A stretch of 16,431 nt of DNA from Oxalobacteraceae bacterium UBA7693 (GTDB lineage Bacteria; Pseudomonadota; Gammaproteobacteria; Burkholderiales; Burkholderiaceae_D): contig DLGN01000202.1 in the NCBI GenBank assembly GCA_002482715.1, positions 3,769 through 20,199 on the forward strand, given 5' to 3'. The notes below the pieces were generated by a model. It was not told the DNA's origin. It was given only the letters and a program-made list of their open reading frames with translations, and did no database searches. Below, in pieces: positions 6,963 through 14,442 of this stretch. Every line of letters starts with the position of its first letter. Positions within the stretch are counted from its first letter, which is position 1. Position numbers and translations under genes: made by a program.

Positions 6963-7285
6963 TCGTATGACTTTTTGTGACGATCGACAACGTATGTCGC
7001 TATAAGTGAGAACAAGATGAAGATATGAAGTTTCATGGTGAACTTCAAGCTTCATTTGTGAAATCGACTAGAGAGGTAAGCTAAATGAAGACTCCACAAC
7101 GTAAGTGTGATTTTGTGTGAGTACATTGTATTTTATTATGTGATCTGATTTGACATAATATAAATTATGCGAAAAAGTAGCGGTTATTTTCCTGTTGCGC
7201 TTATTGGCATATTTGGGCGATGAACTTTATTCACAGCATGGGTTCAAACTAAGCTCATTAAATTATTAAAAAAAACGGAGCTGAA
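6963..7285. other. gene-free stretch with small inverted repeats
   Basis: About 320 bp with no convincing gene. It holds a perfect 6-bp inverted repeat CATAAT-ATAA-ATTATG at 7154-7169 that overlaps a consensus TTGACA (7150-7155), and a 6-bp repeat GAAGTT/AACTTC at 7027-7046. No matching -10 lies at proper spacing from the TTGACA, so a promoter is not proven. A spaced GAGAGG precedes an 11-codon reading frame at 7085-7120, which I do not call a gene. Confidence 0.5.
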
Positions 7286-7867
7286 ATGAATGTAAATCCT
7301 TATTTCGTTTTCACAGGGTTATTCTTGAACTTTGCATTGATTTGTAGTGCGCCAGTGCATGCGACTGAAAAGCCCGCTATGTTGCAGCAGACTTCGCCGG
7401 TCTTGGTTTCGACCCCTGCCGCACGTAGTCTTGATGTGCAATCAATTGATGGGATTGTTGCCGCGCTTTATGATGTTATTTCTGGTGGGATTGGTCAGGC
7501 ACGCGATTGGAATCGAATGCGCTCGCTGTTTATACCAGAGGCTAGGATTATGGCAATCGGCCCAAAGCGAGACTCGAAGGATTTCGGTCTTCGTATCATG
7601 AGTGTCAGTGACTACATTGCAAGTTCCGGCCCGATTTTAATTGAAACTGGTTTTCGCGAAAAAGAACTCAGTCGAAAAACAGAACAATGGGGTGAACTTG
7701 CACATGTGTTCACCACCTACGAAACAAATACGGAAAAAAATAAATCAATACAGCGAGGTATCAATAGTGTGCAGTTAATGCACGATGGAACTCGCTGGTG
7801 GATTATTTCTTTATTATTTGAAGCCGAAAGACCTCAACTTCCTCTGCCTGAAGCCTATTTGAAGTAG
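7286..7867 (+). CDS. Exported NTF2/SnoaL-like fold protein
   Basis: A 193-residue protein with a signal peptide (cut after VHA at about 26) and an NTF2-like (SnoaL/DUF4440-type) domain from about 52 to 185. Visible family features are the N-terminal helix DGIVAALYDVISGGIGQARDW, the RMRSLFIPEARIMAIG segment, and a C-terminal strand set with VFTTYET, GINSVQLMHDGTRWWIISLLFE. That Trp-Trp-Ile pattern is common at the end of SnoaL-like domains. These domains may be enzymes or binding proteins, and no catalytic residue can be assigned here. It has a strong Shine-Dalgarno, CGGAG at 7276-7280, 5 nt before the ATG. It stands alone between two hairpins, so it is probably a single-gene transcript. Fold call fairly firm, function unknown. 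Confidence 0.8.
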   Translation: MNVNPYFVFTGLFLNFALICSAPVHATEKPAMLQQTSPVLVSTPAARSLDVQSIDGIVAALYDVISGGIGQARDWNRMRSLFIPEARIMAIGPKRDSKDFGLRIMSVSDYIASSGPILIETGFREKELSRKTEQWGELAHVFTTYETNTEKNKSIQRGINSVQLMHDGTRWWIISLLFEAERPQLPLPEAYLK

Positions 7868-7895
7868 TCGGGCTATTGCTTATTCTTTTAGAGAG

Positions 7896-7924
7896 AAAGG
7901 ATTTGTAGTGCATACAAATCCTTT
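7896..7924. terminator. convergent (bidirectional) terminator hairpin
   Basis: AAAGGATTTGTA (7896-7907) and TACAAATCCTTT (7913-7924) form a perfect 12-bp stem with a 5-nt loop. It lies between the stop of the NTF2-like gene (+) and the stop of the 58-residue gene (-), so it can end both transcripts. The T tracts are short. Confidence 0.7.
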
Positions 7925-7979
7925 GGTTTGCAAATTCATTGCGCGGTAAATTTTAGCAGATGGTTGCGGATTTAAAGAT

Positions 7980-8156
7980 TTACTCTTTGGGAGTTTGATC
8001 TGTCACAGATTCTGTATCAGGTGCAGATTCTTGAGAAGAGTTTTCATCAGAGTCAGTATGTCCCCGCTCCGCACGCGTCTTTAGTTTTTCTTCTTTTTTG
8101 CGCTTTTTCGCCAATTCTTTTTGGCGTTTTTCGTATCCGTAATTTGGTGTAGCCAC
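7980..8156 (-). CDS. Small Lys-rich conserved protein (58 aa)
   Basis: A 58-residue reading frame on the minus strand that starts at GTG (8156-8154) behind AAAGGA and ends at TAA (7982-7980). The protein starts MATPNYGYEKRQKELAKKRK and has a strongly basic first half (a Lys/Arg/Glu helix to about residue 33) and an acidic, Ser/Thr/Asp/Glu-rich tail. I recognise the opening (A-T-P-N-Y-G-Y-E-K-R-Q-K-E) as that of a small hypothetical protein common in Burkholderiales, from memory and without a search. No function is known to me; the charge split suggests a nucleic-acid or ribosome-associated, or largely disordered, protein. The clean Shine-Dalgarno, the conserved-looking N-terminus and a terminator at 7896-7924 just downstream support a real gene. 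Confidence 0.75.
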   Translation of the reverse strand: MATPNYGYEKRQKELAKKRKKEEKLKTRAERGHTDSDENSSQESAPDTESVTDQTPKE

Positions 8157-8382
8157 AATTTTCCTTTAGTTATGCCAACACTTTAACACATGGAGGGTGT
8201 TGCGATCTTAAGAATAAAATTAAAAAGGGACTTAGTAAATTGTCCAGCGAAGCGTCCGTAACGACGCTAGCGACCGCTTTCCGTAGGTCCTAACATTATT
8301 CAATAGTATCTTCTTTATATTGTCAGTTTCCATTTTATCATTTAGTATCCCCCGATCAACACTTGGGACACAAGGATACGAT

Positions 8383-9021
8383 ATGACTCAGCTGCCTCCT
8401 GCTTTGAATGGATCTATCAACGATAATCCTGAACTAATGTACAAAGGATTGGGTCATGTAGTTCGTGCCTTACATGATGCGCTAACTTGGGTTGGCGCCA
8501 ACGATATTCTGGCCGAAGCTTCCAATGAATTCCCCTCTGCGCGCGAACGGCTCAATCATATTGCGGTACTCACGGAAAAAGCAGCTAACACAGTTCTATC
8601 CGCCGTGGAAAACACCCTTCCATTGCAGCAAAGCACGACAAGAAATGCCGAAATGCTGCTGCAAAAAATAGACACGCCACAATTGGCCGAACTATCTAAA
8701 GAAGATCTAATCGCATTGACTTTGCAAATGCATGGATTTATTCAGGAAACAAAAAATAACAGCACCAGTACTGAGCGGGCATTGTCCGACATTATGATGG
8801 CGCAAGACTTTCAAGACTTAACAGGACAATTGATTAAAAAAGTCGTGAGCTTATTAGAGCGAACTGAAAAAGATCTACTTGCCCTACTTATCAGTGGCGC
8901 ACCAGAGGGCGCAGTTTCTGCTACAAAAAAAGAAGATCTTCTGGCAGGGCCAGGAGCTGTTGGTGGAATACAATTGAATCAAGAAAACGTGGATGATTTG
9001 TTGTCTGATTTAGGGTTTTGA
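8383..9021 (+). CDS. cheZ: CheZ, chemotaxis protein phosphatase
   Basis: Phosphatase that removes phosphate from CheY-P and so resets the flagellar motor signal; cytoplasmic. It has 212 residues, close to the E. coli length of 214. The catalytic helix IMMAQDFQDLTGQLIKK is essentially identical to the enteric one, with D145 and Q149 matching the catalytic Asp143 and Gln147 of E. coli. The C-terminal tail QENVDDLLSDLGF (200-212) is the CheY-binding peptide, joined by a flexible linker (about 172-199). I chose the ATG at 8383 because AAGGA (8372-8376) lies 6 nt ahead; a TTG at 8320 would add an unrelated leader. No cheY, cheA, cheW or flagellar gene lies beside it, which is unusual since cheZ normally follows cheY. 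Identification is firm. Confidence 0.95.
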   Translation: MTQLPPALNGSINDNPELMYKGLGHVVRALHDALTWVGANDILAEASNEFPSARERLNHIAVLTEKAANTVLSAVENTLPLQQSTTRNAEMLLQKIDTPQLAELSKEDLIALTLQMHGFIQETKNNSTSTERALSDIMMAQDFQDLTGQLIKKVVSLLERTEKDLLALLISGAPEGAVSATKKEDLLAGPGAVGGIQLNQENVDDLLSDLGF

Positions 9022-9098
9022 GTGACCTGAGAAACTAAAAAAAGATTAGTTTACTTAGCTAGCATTTCATCCGATGTACATCGCTGAATTAGCGCATA

Positions 9099-9132
9099 AA
9101 AAAATCAGGCTTAAAAAACAGCCTGATTTTTT
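9099..9132. terminator. strong bidirectional rho-independent terminator
   Basis: AAAAAATCAGGC (9099-9110) and GCCTGATTTTTT (9121-9132) form a perfect 12-bp stem with a 10-nt loop. The A run on one side and the T run on the other make it functional in both directions. It serves cheZ (+) and the 74-residue gene (-, stop at 9192). Confidence 0.88.
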
Positions 9133-9191
9133 GTTTGGAATTGCATGAGTGCGATGCACTATTAACCGCTCACCACATCGTATGCAGTATT

Positions 9192-9416
9192 TTATCTAGC
9201 CTTAGATAAAATCACCAACCATTTACGGAACAACAAAATCTCTAAATGACCAGCCTGTACTCCAGTTGAGCACTCAATTACAGGATTTACTTGGTAGTGT
9301 CGATTTCTAAAATCATTGCAGACAAAAATCTCGCGACGTCCGAAACGCATTAAGAAAGTGCTAGGAGAAAATTGCACGGTGAAACGCGTATCCAGTGTTT
9401 GTTCTAAGTTAGTCAT
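9192..9416 (-). CDS. Small uncharacterised protein (74 aa)
   Basis: A 74-residue reading frame on the minus strand, starting at the ATG at 9416 with GGAG about 9 nt ahead and ending in TAA. The product begins MTNLEQTLDTRFTVQFSPST and has mixed beta-like strands (FTVQF, FLMRFG, EIFVC) ending in a hydrophobic LEILLFRKWLVILSKAR segment. It has two cysteines (FVCND and IECST) and no signal peptide. I do not recognise the family. A balanced composition, a usable Shine-Dalgarno and a terminator 60 bp downstream support a gene, but no domain does. Its neighbours, cheZ (convergent) and lolD (same strand, with a terminator between), give no functional clue. Confidence 0.55.
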   Translation of the reverse strand: MTNLEQTLDTRFTVQFSPSTFLMRFGRREIFVCNDFRNRHYQVNPVIECSTGVQAGHLEILLFRKWLVILSKAR

Positions 9417-9487
9417 TTGATAAAATCTCCGTCATTAAATGTCGATATGGTCTAAGCTGATTTACTCACAATTCCTCGCAACAGAAA

Positions 9488-9507
9488 TACTGTATGCGCG
9501 TTCAGTA
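9488..9507. repeat. degenerate copy of the downstream hairpin
   Basis: TACTG (9488-9492) and CAGTA (9503-9507) with a 10-nt loop beginning TATGC. The sequence AATACTG..TATGC and the loop length match the hairpin at 9522-9555, 41 bp away, so the two look like an old tandem duplication. Confidence 0.45.
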
Positions 9508-9521
9508 GTTAGTAATGTAAA

Positions 9522-9555
9522 GCAAAAATACTGTGTATGCAATCAGTATTTTTGC
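9522..9555 (-). terminator. terminator hairpin of the lolC-lolD operon
   Basis: GCAAAAATACTG (9522-9533) and CAGTATTTTTGC (9544-9555) form a perfect 12-bp stem with a 10-nt loop. It lies about 100 bp past the lolD stop on the minus strand, where it reads into TTTTTGCTTT. The rest of 9417-9651 holds no gene that I can support. Confidence 0.6.
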
Positions 9556-9651
9556 ATTGTTGTTTCAGTTTTAGTTTGTATAGACAATAGCTTAATGATG
9601 CCGATTTGCAGACCACATTCTATTCAGGTATGCACTGCTTTCCCTCAAGTC

Positions 9652-10341
9652 TTAATGACTTTCAACCAGGCCTTGATCTGTTAATCGTAAAACTCGATCA
9701 CAACGTTTCGCTAAATCTGCATCATGGGTAACGATCACAAATGCCGTTCCTAAGGTTTTAGATAGTTCCAACATCAAAGCAAATACCTGATCGGCAATGC
9801 CACGATCTAGATTGCCAGTCGGTTCATCTGCCAATACGCAAGCTGGATTGGTGACCAGAGCTCGTGCTAACGCAACGCGTTGACGTTCACCCCCAGATAA
9901 CTCGCCTGGCACGTGCGTTACGCGATGAGCCAAGCCAACTTTAGTCAGCATCGTTTTGGCAATCTCTTGCGCCTCCGCGCGCTTCATGCGGCGAATTAAC
10001 AAAGGCATGGCGACATTATCTAAAGCAGAAAATTCAGGTAGCAAATGATGAAATTGATATACAAAACCGAGCGACTGGTTACGCAAATCGCCACGCGCAG
10101 ATTCACTCATATTGGCAAAATCATTGCCGAGCAAATTGACGATGCCTTTACTTGGTGTATCTAAGCCACCAAGTAAATGGAGTAAGGTCGATTTACCAGA
10201 ACCCGATGCACCAACAATCGCGATACGTTCGCCAGCATGGATAGCAAAATCGACACCATGCAAAACCTTGACTGCTTGCTCACCTTGACCGAAGGTTTTT
10301 GCTAAATTTTTACACGATAAAACAGTTTGTAGCTTACTCAT
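9652..10341 (-). CDS. lolD: LolD, ATPase of the lipoprotein-releasing ABC transporter
   Basis: ATP-binding subunit that powers release of outer-membrane lipoproteins from the inner membrane to LolA. It has 229 residues. Visible motifs are Walker A GASGSGKS (44-51), the Q-loop region LGFVYQFHHLLPEFSALDNV (the Lol-type YQFHHLLPEF sequence), ABC signature LSGGERQ (148-154), Walker B VLADEP with the following TGNLD, and the switch His H206 (VTHD). I chose the ATG at 10341 because it begins the conserved N-terminus (MSKLQTVLSCKNL) and overlaps the lolC stop by 8 nt (ATGAGTAA), typical of translational coupling; a longer frame to 10377 would run deep into lolC. Same operon as lolC. Confidence 0.95.
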   Translation of the reverse strand: MSKLQTVLSCKNLAKTFGQGEQAVKVLHGVDFAIHAGERIAIVGASGSGKSTLLHLLGGLDTPSKGIVNLLGNDFANMSESARGDLRNQSLGFVYQFHHLLPEFSALDNVAMPLLIRRMKRAEAQEIAKTMLTKVGLAHRVTHVPGELSGGERQRVALARALVTNPACVLADEPTGNLDRGIADQVFALMLELSKTLGTAFVIVTHDADLAKRCDRVLRLTDQGLVESH

Positions 10342-11590
10342 AGCGCAGTGCCTCCGCAGGTTTAACGCGGGCCGCACGCCAGCTAGGATAAATTGTCGCT
10401 AAGAATGCCAATACAACTGCGATGCCGCCTATGGTCCAGACGTCTGACCAGTGTAAATCTGAAGGTAAAGTGCTAATGACATACACTTCTTTTGCCAAGA
10501 ACTGTATACCTAGAATTTTCTCAATGAAGGGCACGATGACATCAATATTGAGTGCTACAATAATGCCCGACAAAACGCCGAGAGCAGTGCCAAATAGTCC
10601 GACTAAACCGCCCTGCACCATAAAGATTTTCATGATAGACATCGGCGAAGCACCTAAAGTACGCAAGATCGCAATGTCAGCTTGTTTCTCGGTCACTGTC
10701 ATGACTAAAGTCGAGACCAAATTAAAAGCCGCGACCGCAATAATCAAAGTAAGAATAATGAACATCATGGTTTTTTCTGTTTTTACGGCAGCAAAATAAT
10801 TACTGTTCTGCTGAGACCAATCGCGCGTAATTAAACTGCCTCCTAATGAGCGGCTCAATTCAAATGCGACCTGTGGCGCTTGCAACATATCTTTGATGCG
10901 CAAACGCACGCCGGTTGGTGCCTCTTGACGGAAAAATTTCTGTGCATCGGCAAGATGAATGAAAGCCATTCCCGAATCAAATTCATAGTGCCCTGCTTCG
11001 AACACCGCAACGACCGTAAATCCTTTTAAACGCGGGATCGTACCAGCCGGGGTTAATTGACCTTCAGGTGCTGCTAAGGTGACCTTATCGCCTATGCCAA
11101 CGTGCATCGCGCGCGCCAGTTCAACACCGAGAATGATATTGAAGGCACCTTCTTTCAAATCGCTCAATTTGCCCGCTTTCACTTTGCTCGCGACGATAGA
11201 AACTTTAGGTTCTTCCTCAGGCAAAATGCCACGCAATACAGCTCCGCGCATTACACCATCATTGACGATCATACTTTGCGCATCGACATACGGCGCAGCG
11301 CCTAAAACCGCAGGATGTAATTGCGCCTGTTTTGCGGTTGCCTGCCAATCTGGAATAACACCACTGGCATCAAATACTTCGATATGCGGCAGTACCGACA
11401 ACATTCTGTCCCGCACTTCTTTTTGAAAACCGTTCATGACCGAAAGGACGATAATCAAGGCGGCCACACCAAGTGCGATGCCAGCCATAGAAATAAGGGA
11501 AATAAAAGAAATAAAACTATTGCGGCTACTACGACGACCTGCACGTGTATACCGCAAGCCGACCAGCCATTCAAATGAGAGATTTTTCAC
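10334..11590 (-). CDS. lolC: LolC/LolE-family permease of the lipoprotein-releasing complex
   Basis: Inner-membrane subunit of the Lol ABC transporter, 418 residues. It has the family layout: first helix at about 20-50 (ISFISLISMAGIALGVAALI) followed by VMNGFQKEVRDRML, a large periplasmic domain (about 55-265), then three helices near 270-300, 320-350 and 380-405, ending in the FtsX-type stretch TLGASPMSIMKIFMVQG and YPSWRAARVKPAEALRYE. The start is GTG at 11590, directly before the conserved LSFEWLVGLRYTRAGRR; no strong Shine-Dalgarno is seen. No second permease (lolE) lies in the operon, so the transporter may be a LolF-like homodimer, known from bacteria that lack separate LolC and LolE. 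The 3' end overlaps lolD. Confidence 0.93.
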   Translation of the reverse strand: MKNLSFEWLVGLRYTRAGRRSSRNSFISFISLISMAGIALGVAALIIVLSVMNGFQKEVRDRMLSVLPHIEVFDASGVIPDWQATAKQAQLHPAVLGAAPYVDAQSMIVNDGVMRGAVLRGILPEEEPKVSIVASKVKAGKLSDLKEGAFNIILGVELARAMHVGIGDKVTLAAPEGQLTPAGTIPRLKGFTVVAVFEAGHYEFDSGMAFIHLADAQKFFRQEAPTGVRLRIKDMLQAPQVAFELSRSLGGSLITRDWSQQNSNYFAAVKTEKTMMFIILTLIIAVAAFNLVSTLVMTVTEKQADIAILRTLGASPMSIMKIFMVQGGLVGLFGTALGVLSGIIVALNIDVIVPFIEKILGIQFLAKEVYVISTLPSDLHWSDVWTIGGIAVVLAFLATIYPSWRAARVKPAEALRYE

Positions 11591-11665
11591 GTAAAGAACG
11601 ATTCCAATTAAACAAAAAAAGCAGACTAAGCTTCAAGAGCCCGTAGTTTGCCATACAATGACGCT

Positions 11666-12694
11666 ATGAGCTATTTAGAAATTATTTTGCCTTTCGGCAT
11701 ACCGCCTGCGCCCTTGGCTAAAGAATTAGTCAGGCAAATGAAAACACCTTCACTTGCCGCACTTTTGGGTTATGCCACAAGCGAACAACATCATGATTTT
11801 GATGAATTTGCGCGTTTGCTACCGCATGAATTGTGGGTTACCCAACACTTCAATCAAACGCATGCTAAGCTGAATAGCCCTGCGCTTAGTCATAGTGTTA
11901 TGCACGGTTTTGGAATACAAGCGCCTGCAGGTTTTTGGTTTACTTTAAGCCCTATTCATATCCATATCGCGCGTGATCACATGGTTATGACCGATCCGCG
12001 TCGTCTCGATATTAATGAAGAAGAATCGCGAGCGCTTTTTAATGCCGCAAAAGAAATTTGTGAAGAGCTAGGAAAAACACTTGTCTATGGAGATGCGAAA
12101 ACCTGGTTTTTAAGAGCCGATGAATGGGCGTCATTACAAACAGCGAGCCTAGATGCAGCGGCTGGTCATAATATGGAAATTTGGATAGCCAAAGGTGAGC
12201 ACGAAGTCGCTTGGCGCAAATTGCAAAATGAGATCCAAATGCTCTGGCATATTCATCCCGTTAATCAACGCCGAGATGAGCATGGTCGAAACACGATTAA
12301 TTCAGTTTGGCTACATAGCGGAAGTGCGGAACTTCAAACCTTGGATTGCCAGTTAGGCCTCAAGCATTTTTCCAATCTGTATCAGCAAACAAGCCAGCAA
12401 ACAAATAAGAGCGATGCCAAACAAAGTGTCGTGATCGAAAATTTAATAGAACCCGCGCTAAATAGCGATTGGGGTACATGGCTGGCACACATGAATCAAT
12501 TGGAACAAGACTGGTTTGCGCCAGCTTTACAAACTTTACAAAATAAACAGTTCAAATCTTTGCAATTGGTATTGAGTAATGGGCAATCTCTGGCGGAGTT
12601 GTGTTGCCAGGCGCCACAAGCATGGAAATTTTGGCGCAAACCTAGCTTAGAAACTTTATTCAAACTAGCACATCGATCACAGCAAAATGCATAG
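11666..12694 (+). CDS. RpfE-like / cofactor-independent phosphoglycerate-mutase-like protein
   Basis: A 342-residue soluble protein that I recognise as the betaproteobacterial family annotated as phosphoglycerate mutase or regulatory protein RpfE type. Features are the start MSYLEIILPFGIPPAPLAKE, the middle block AGFWFTLSPIHIHIARDHMV, then DPRRLDINEEESRALFNAAKE, and MLWHIHPVNQRRDEHGRNTINSVWLHSGS, whose SVWLHSGS segment recalls iPGM-like folds. True mutase activity is doubtful; I cannot see the full metal-ligand set of iPGM. The ATG at 11666 begins the conserved start; a TTG at 11648 is less likely. A TACAAT (11654-11659) only 6 bp before the ATG suggests a nearly leaderless mRNA. It sits before recJ as rpfE does in Xanthomonas, and is divergent from lolC. 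Confidence 0.75.
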   Translation: MSYLEIILPFGIPPAPLAKELVRQMKTPSLAALLGYATSEQHHDFDEFARLLPHELWVTQHFNQTHAKLNSPALSHSVMHGFGIQAPAGFWFTLSPIHIHIARDHMVMTDPRRLDINEEESRALFNAAKEICEELGKTLVYGDAKTWFLRADEWASLQTASLDAAAGHNMEIWIAKGEHEVAWRKLQNEIQMLWHIHPVNQRRDEHGRNTINSVWLHSGSAELQTLDCQLGLKHFSNLYQQTSQQTNKSDAKQSVVIENLIEPALNSDWGTWLAHMNQLEQDWFAPALQTLQNKQFKSLQLVLSNGQSLAELCCQAPQAWKFWRKPSLETLFKLAHRSQQNA

Positions 12695-12747
12695 AAAATA
12701 GTTCGTCAAACCTATCAACTTCATTCACTTATTTACTTTCGATCGCT

Positions 12748-14442
12748 ATGACACGCATCAGCATACGCCCCTACGCATTTCGCCAAGCAGAGTTACTGAA
12801 ACAAAGTGGCTTACATCCTGTATTGGCGCGTCTTTTTGCAGCACGTGGCATTCTCAGTGCAGAAGAATTATTGACGGATCTGCCCGCCTTAATTCCACCA
12901 AATCGTTTATTAAATAGCGAAAAAGCGGCGAAGTTTTTAGCCGACGCGATTGCTGCCAAGAAGAAGCTCGTGATCGTTGCCGATTATGACTGTGATGGCG
13001 CCACGGCTTGTGCTGTGGGCTTGCGTGGCTTGCGTATGTTGGGCGCTGAAGTTGATTACATCGTACCGAACCGATTTGAATATGGCTATGGCTTAACGCC
13101 AGAAATTGTCGAACTCACAGCGCGGGAAAAATCGCCTGATATTATCGTTACCGTGGATAACGGCATCGCCAGCATCGATGGCGTCGCGGCGGCGAACGCA
13201 CGTGGTATACAAGTCTTGGTAACGGATCATCATTTACCAGCCGATACTTTGCCGCAAGCGAGTGTGATCGTGAATCCGAACCAGCCATTTTGCGACTTTC
13301 CGAGTAAAAATTTGGCCGGTGTTGGTGTGATGTTCTATGTGCTGCTGGCATTGCGCGCAGAACTGCGACAACGCGGTGCATTCGATCAGCAGAATCAACC
13401 CAAACTGGATACTTTGCTTGATCTGGTTGCGCTAGGCACGGTCGCTGACGTGGTTAAACTTGATCCGAATAATCGTATCTTAGTGGCGCAAGGACTCAAG
13501 CGTATGCGCGCTGGTCGTATGCATGCGGGTATCGCTGCGCTATTTCGTGTCGCTGGTCGCGAGCCACGTTTAGCTAGTCCGTTTGATTTGGGTTTTGCGG
13601 TCGGCCCGCGTTTAAACGCAGCAGGTCGCCTAGCGGATATGTCGTTGGGGATAGAATGTTTAACCACCGACGATGAAGGCCGAGCTTGGCAAATCGCGCA
13701 AGAACTGAATAGCATCAATGCCGACCGCAAAGACATCGAACGAGAAATGCAGGATGTCGCCCTCCTCCATCTCGATGATTTTCAAGCGCAAGACACGCAC
13801 ACCATCACGGTCTTTGATGAATCTTGGCATCAGGGCGTGATTGGTATCGTTGCCTCACGTTTGAAAGATAAATTTTTTCGCCCCACGATTACCTTCGCGC
13901 CTGGCGATGAAGGTTTAATCAAAGGCTCAGGGCGCTCCATTCCAGGTTTTCATTTACGTGATGCCTTAGATTTGGTCTCAAAACACGCGCCCAGCTTGAT
14001 ACAAAAATTTGGTGGACATGCAATGGCCGCAGGTTTGACTATTCGCGCCGAAGACTTTGCTGCGTTTCAAACAGCATTTGAAGCGGTGGGAAAATCCTGG
14101 CTACGCCAAGAGCAGTTGGAACGGATCATAGAAACCGATGGTGCCTTAGAAGAAGCGTATTACACCACCGATTTTATTGAACTTCTTGATAGCCAAGTTT
14201 GGGGGCAAGGTTTCGCACCACCAATATTTTGTGATGAATTTAAATTGGTGTCACAGCGCATTTTAAAAGAGCGCCATTTGAAGATGGTATTGGAGAAAAA
14301 TGGCATGCGCTATGATGCGATTTGGTTTGGCCATACGGATAGTTTCGGCGAACGTATCAATGTCGCCTTTAGACTCGATGCAAATGAATACAATGGCGTG
14401 ACCAAGGTGCAGTTATTGGTCGAACACATAGAGCCAGCTTAA
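12748..14442 (+). CDS. recJ: RecJ, single-stranded-DNA-specific 5'-3' exonuclease
   Basis: Exonuclease of recombination and mismatch repair that degrades single-stranded DNA 5' to 3'; cytoplasmic, Mn/Mg dependent. It has 564 residues, near the E. coli length of 577. DHH domain motifs: ADYDCDGATA (79-84 core), VTVDNG (about 134-139), VTDHHLP (DHH 160-162), LVALGTVADVV (225-235), and GPRLNAAGRL (about 285-294). DHHA1 domain: HQGVIGIVASRL, KGSGRSIPGFHLRDAL (GSGRS 392-396) and FGGHAMAAGL (421-428); then the C-terminal OB-type domain. The ATG at 12748 is 53 bp after the RpfE-like gene, probably the same transcript. Its stop overlaps the stop of the convergent XRE gene (14439-14442). No motif is damaged. 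Confidence 0.96.
   Translation: MTRISIRPYAFRQAELLKQSGLHPVLARLFAARGILSAEELLTDLPALIPPNRLLNSEKAAKFLADAIAAKKKLVIVADYDCDGATACAVGLRGLRMLGAEVDYIVPNRFEYGYGLTPEIVELTAREKSPDIIVTVDNGIASIDGVAAANARGIQVLVTDHHLPADTLPQASVIVNPNQPFCDFPSKNLAGVGVMFYVLLALRAELRQRGAFDQQNQPKLDTLLDLVALGTVADVVKLDPNNRILVAQGLKRMRAGRMHAGIAALFRVAGREPRLASPFDLGFAVGPRLNAAGRLADMSLGIECLTTDDEGRAWQIAQELNSINADRKDIEREMQDVALLHLDDFQAQDTHTITVFDESWHQGVIGIVASRLKDKFFRPTITFAPGDEGLIKGSGRSIPGFHLRDALDLVSKHAPSLIQKFGGHAMAAGLTIRAEDFAAFQTAFEAVGKSWLRQEQLERIIETDGALEEAYYTTDFIELLDSQVWGQGFAPPIFCDEFKLVSQRILKERHLKMVLEKNGMRYDAIWFGHTDSFGERINVAFRLDANEYNGVTKVQLLVEHIEPA

Noticed and set aside
7085..7120. 11-codon frame behind GAGAGG that could be a leader peptide
   Set aside because: No repeated regulatory codon, no attenuator hairpins at proper distance and no downstream biosynthetic gene; chance is more likely.
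8176..8202. CAACAC/GTGTTG inverted repeat upstream of the 58-residue gene
   Set aside because: Only 6 bp with a 15-nt gap; too weak to call an operator without comparison to relatives.
8251..8268. AGCGTC-CGTAAC-GACGCT hairpin ahead of cheZ
   Set aside because: A 6-bp stem with no T tract and no promoter context; could be chance, so not listed as a feature.
9439..9684. 81-codon + strand frame covering the lolD end and its downstream region
   Set aside because: It contains the terminator hairpin at 9522-9555, overlaps lolD antisense, has no Shine-Dalgarno and an irregular Cys-rich product; most likely non-coding.
10422..10799. 125-codon + strand frame antisense to lolC
   Set aside because: Composition follows from the reverse complement of membrane-helix codons; lolC motifs are intact across the region.
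13395..13736. 113-codon minus-strand frame inside recJ
   Set aside because: Ser/Arg/Ala-rich shadow of the conserved recJ frame, with no ribosome-binding site.
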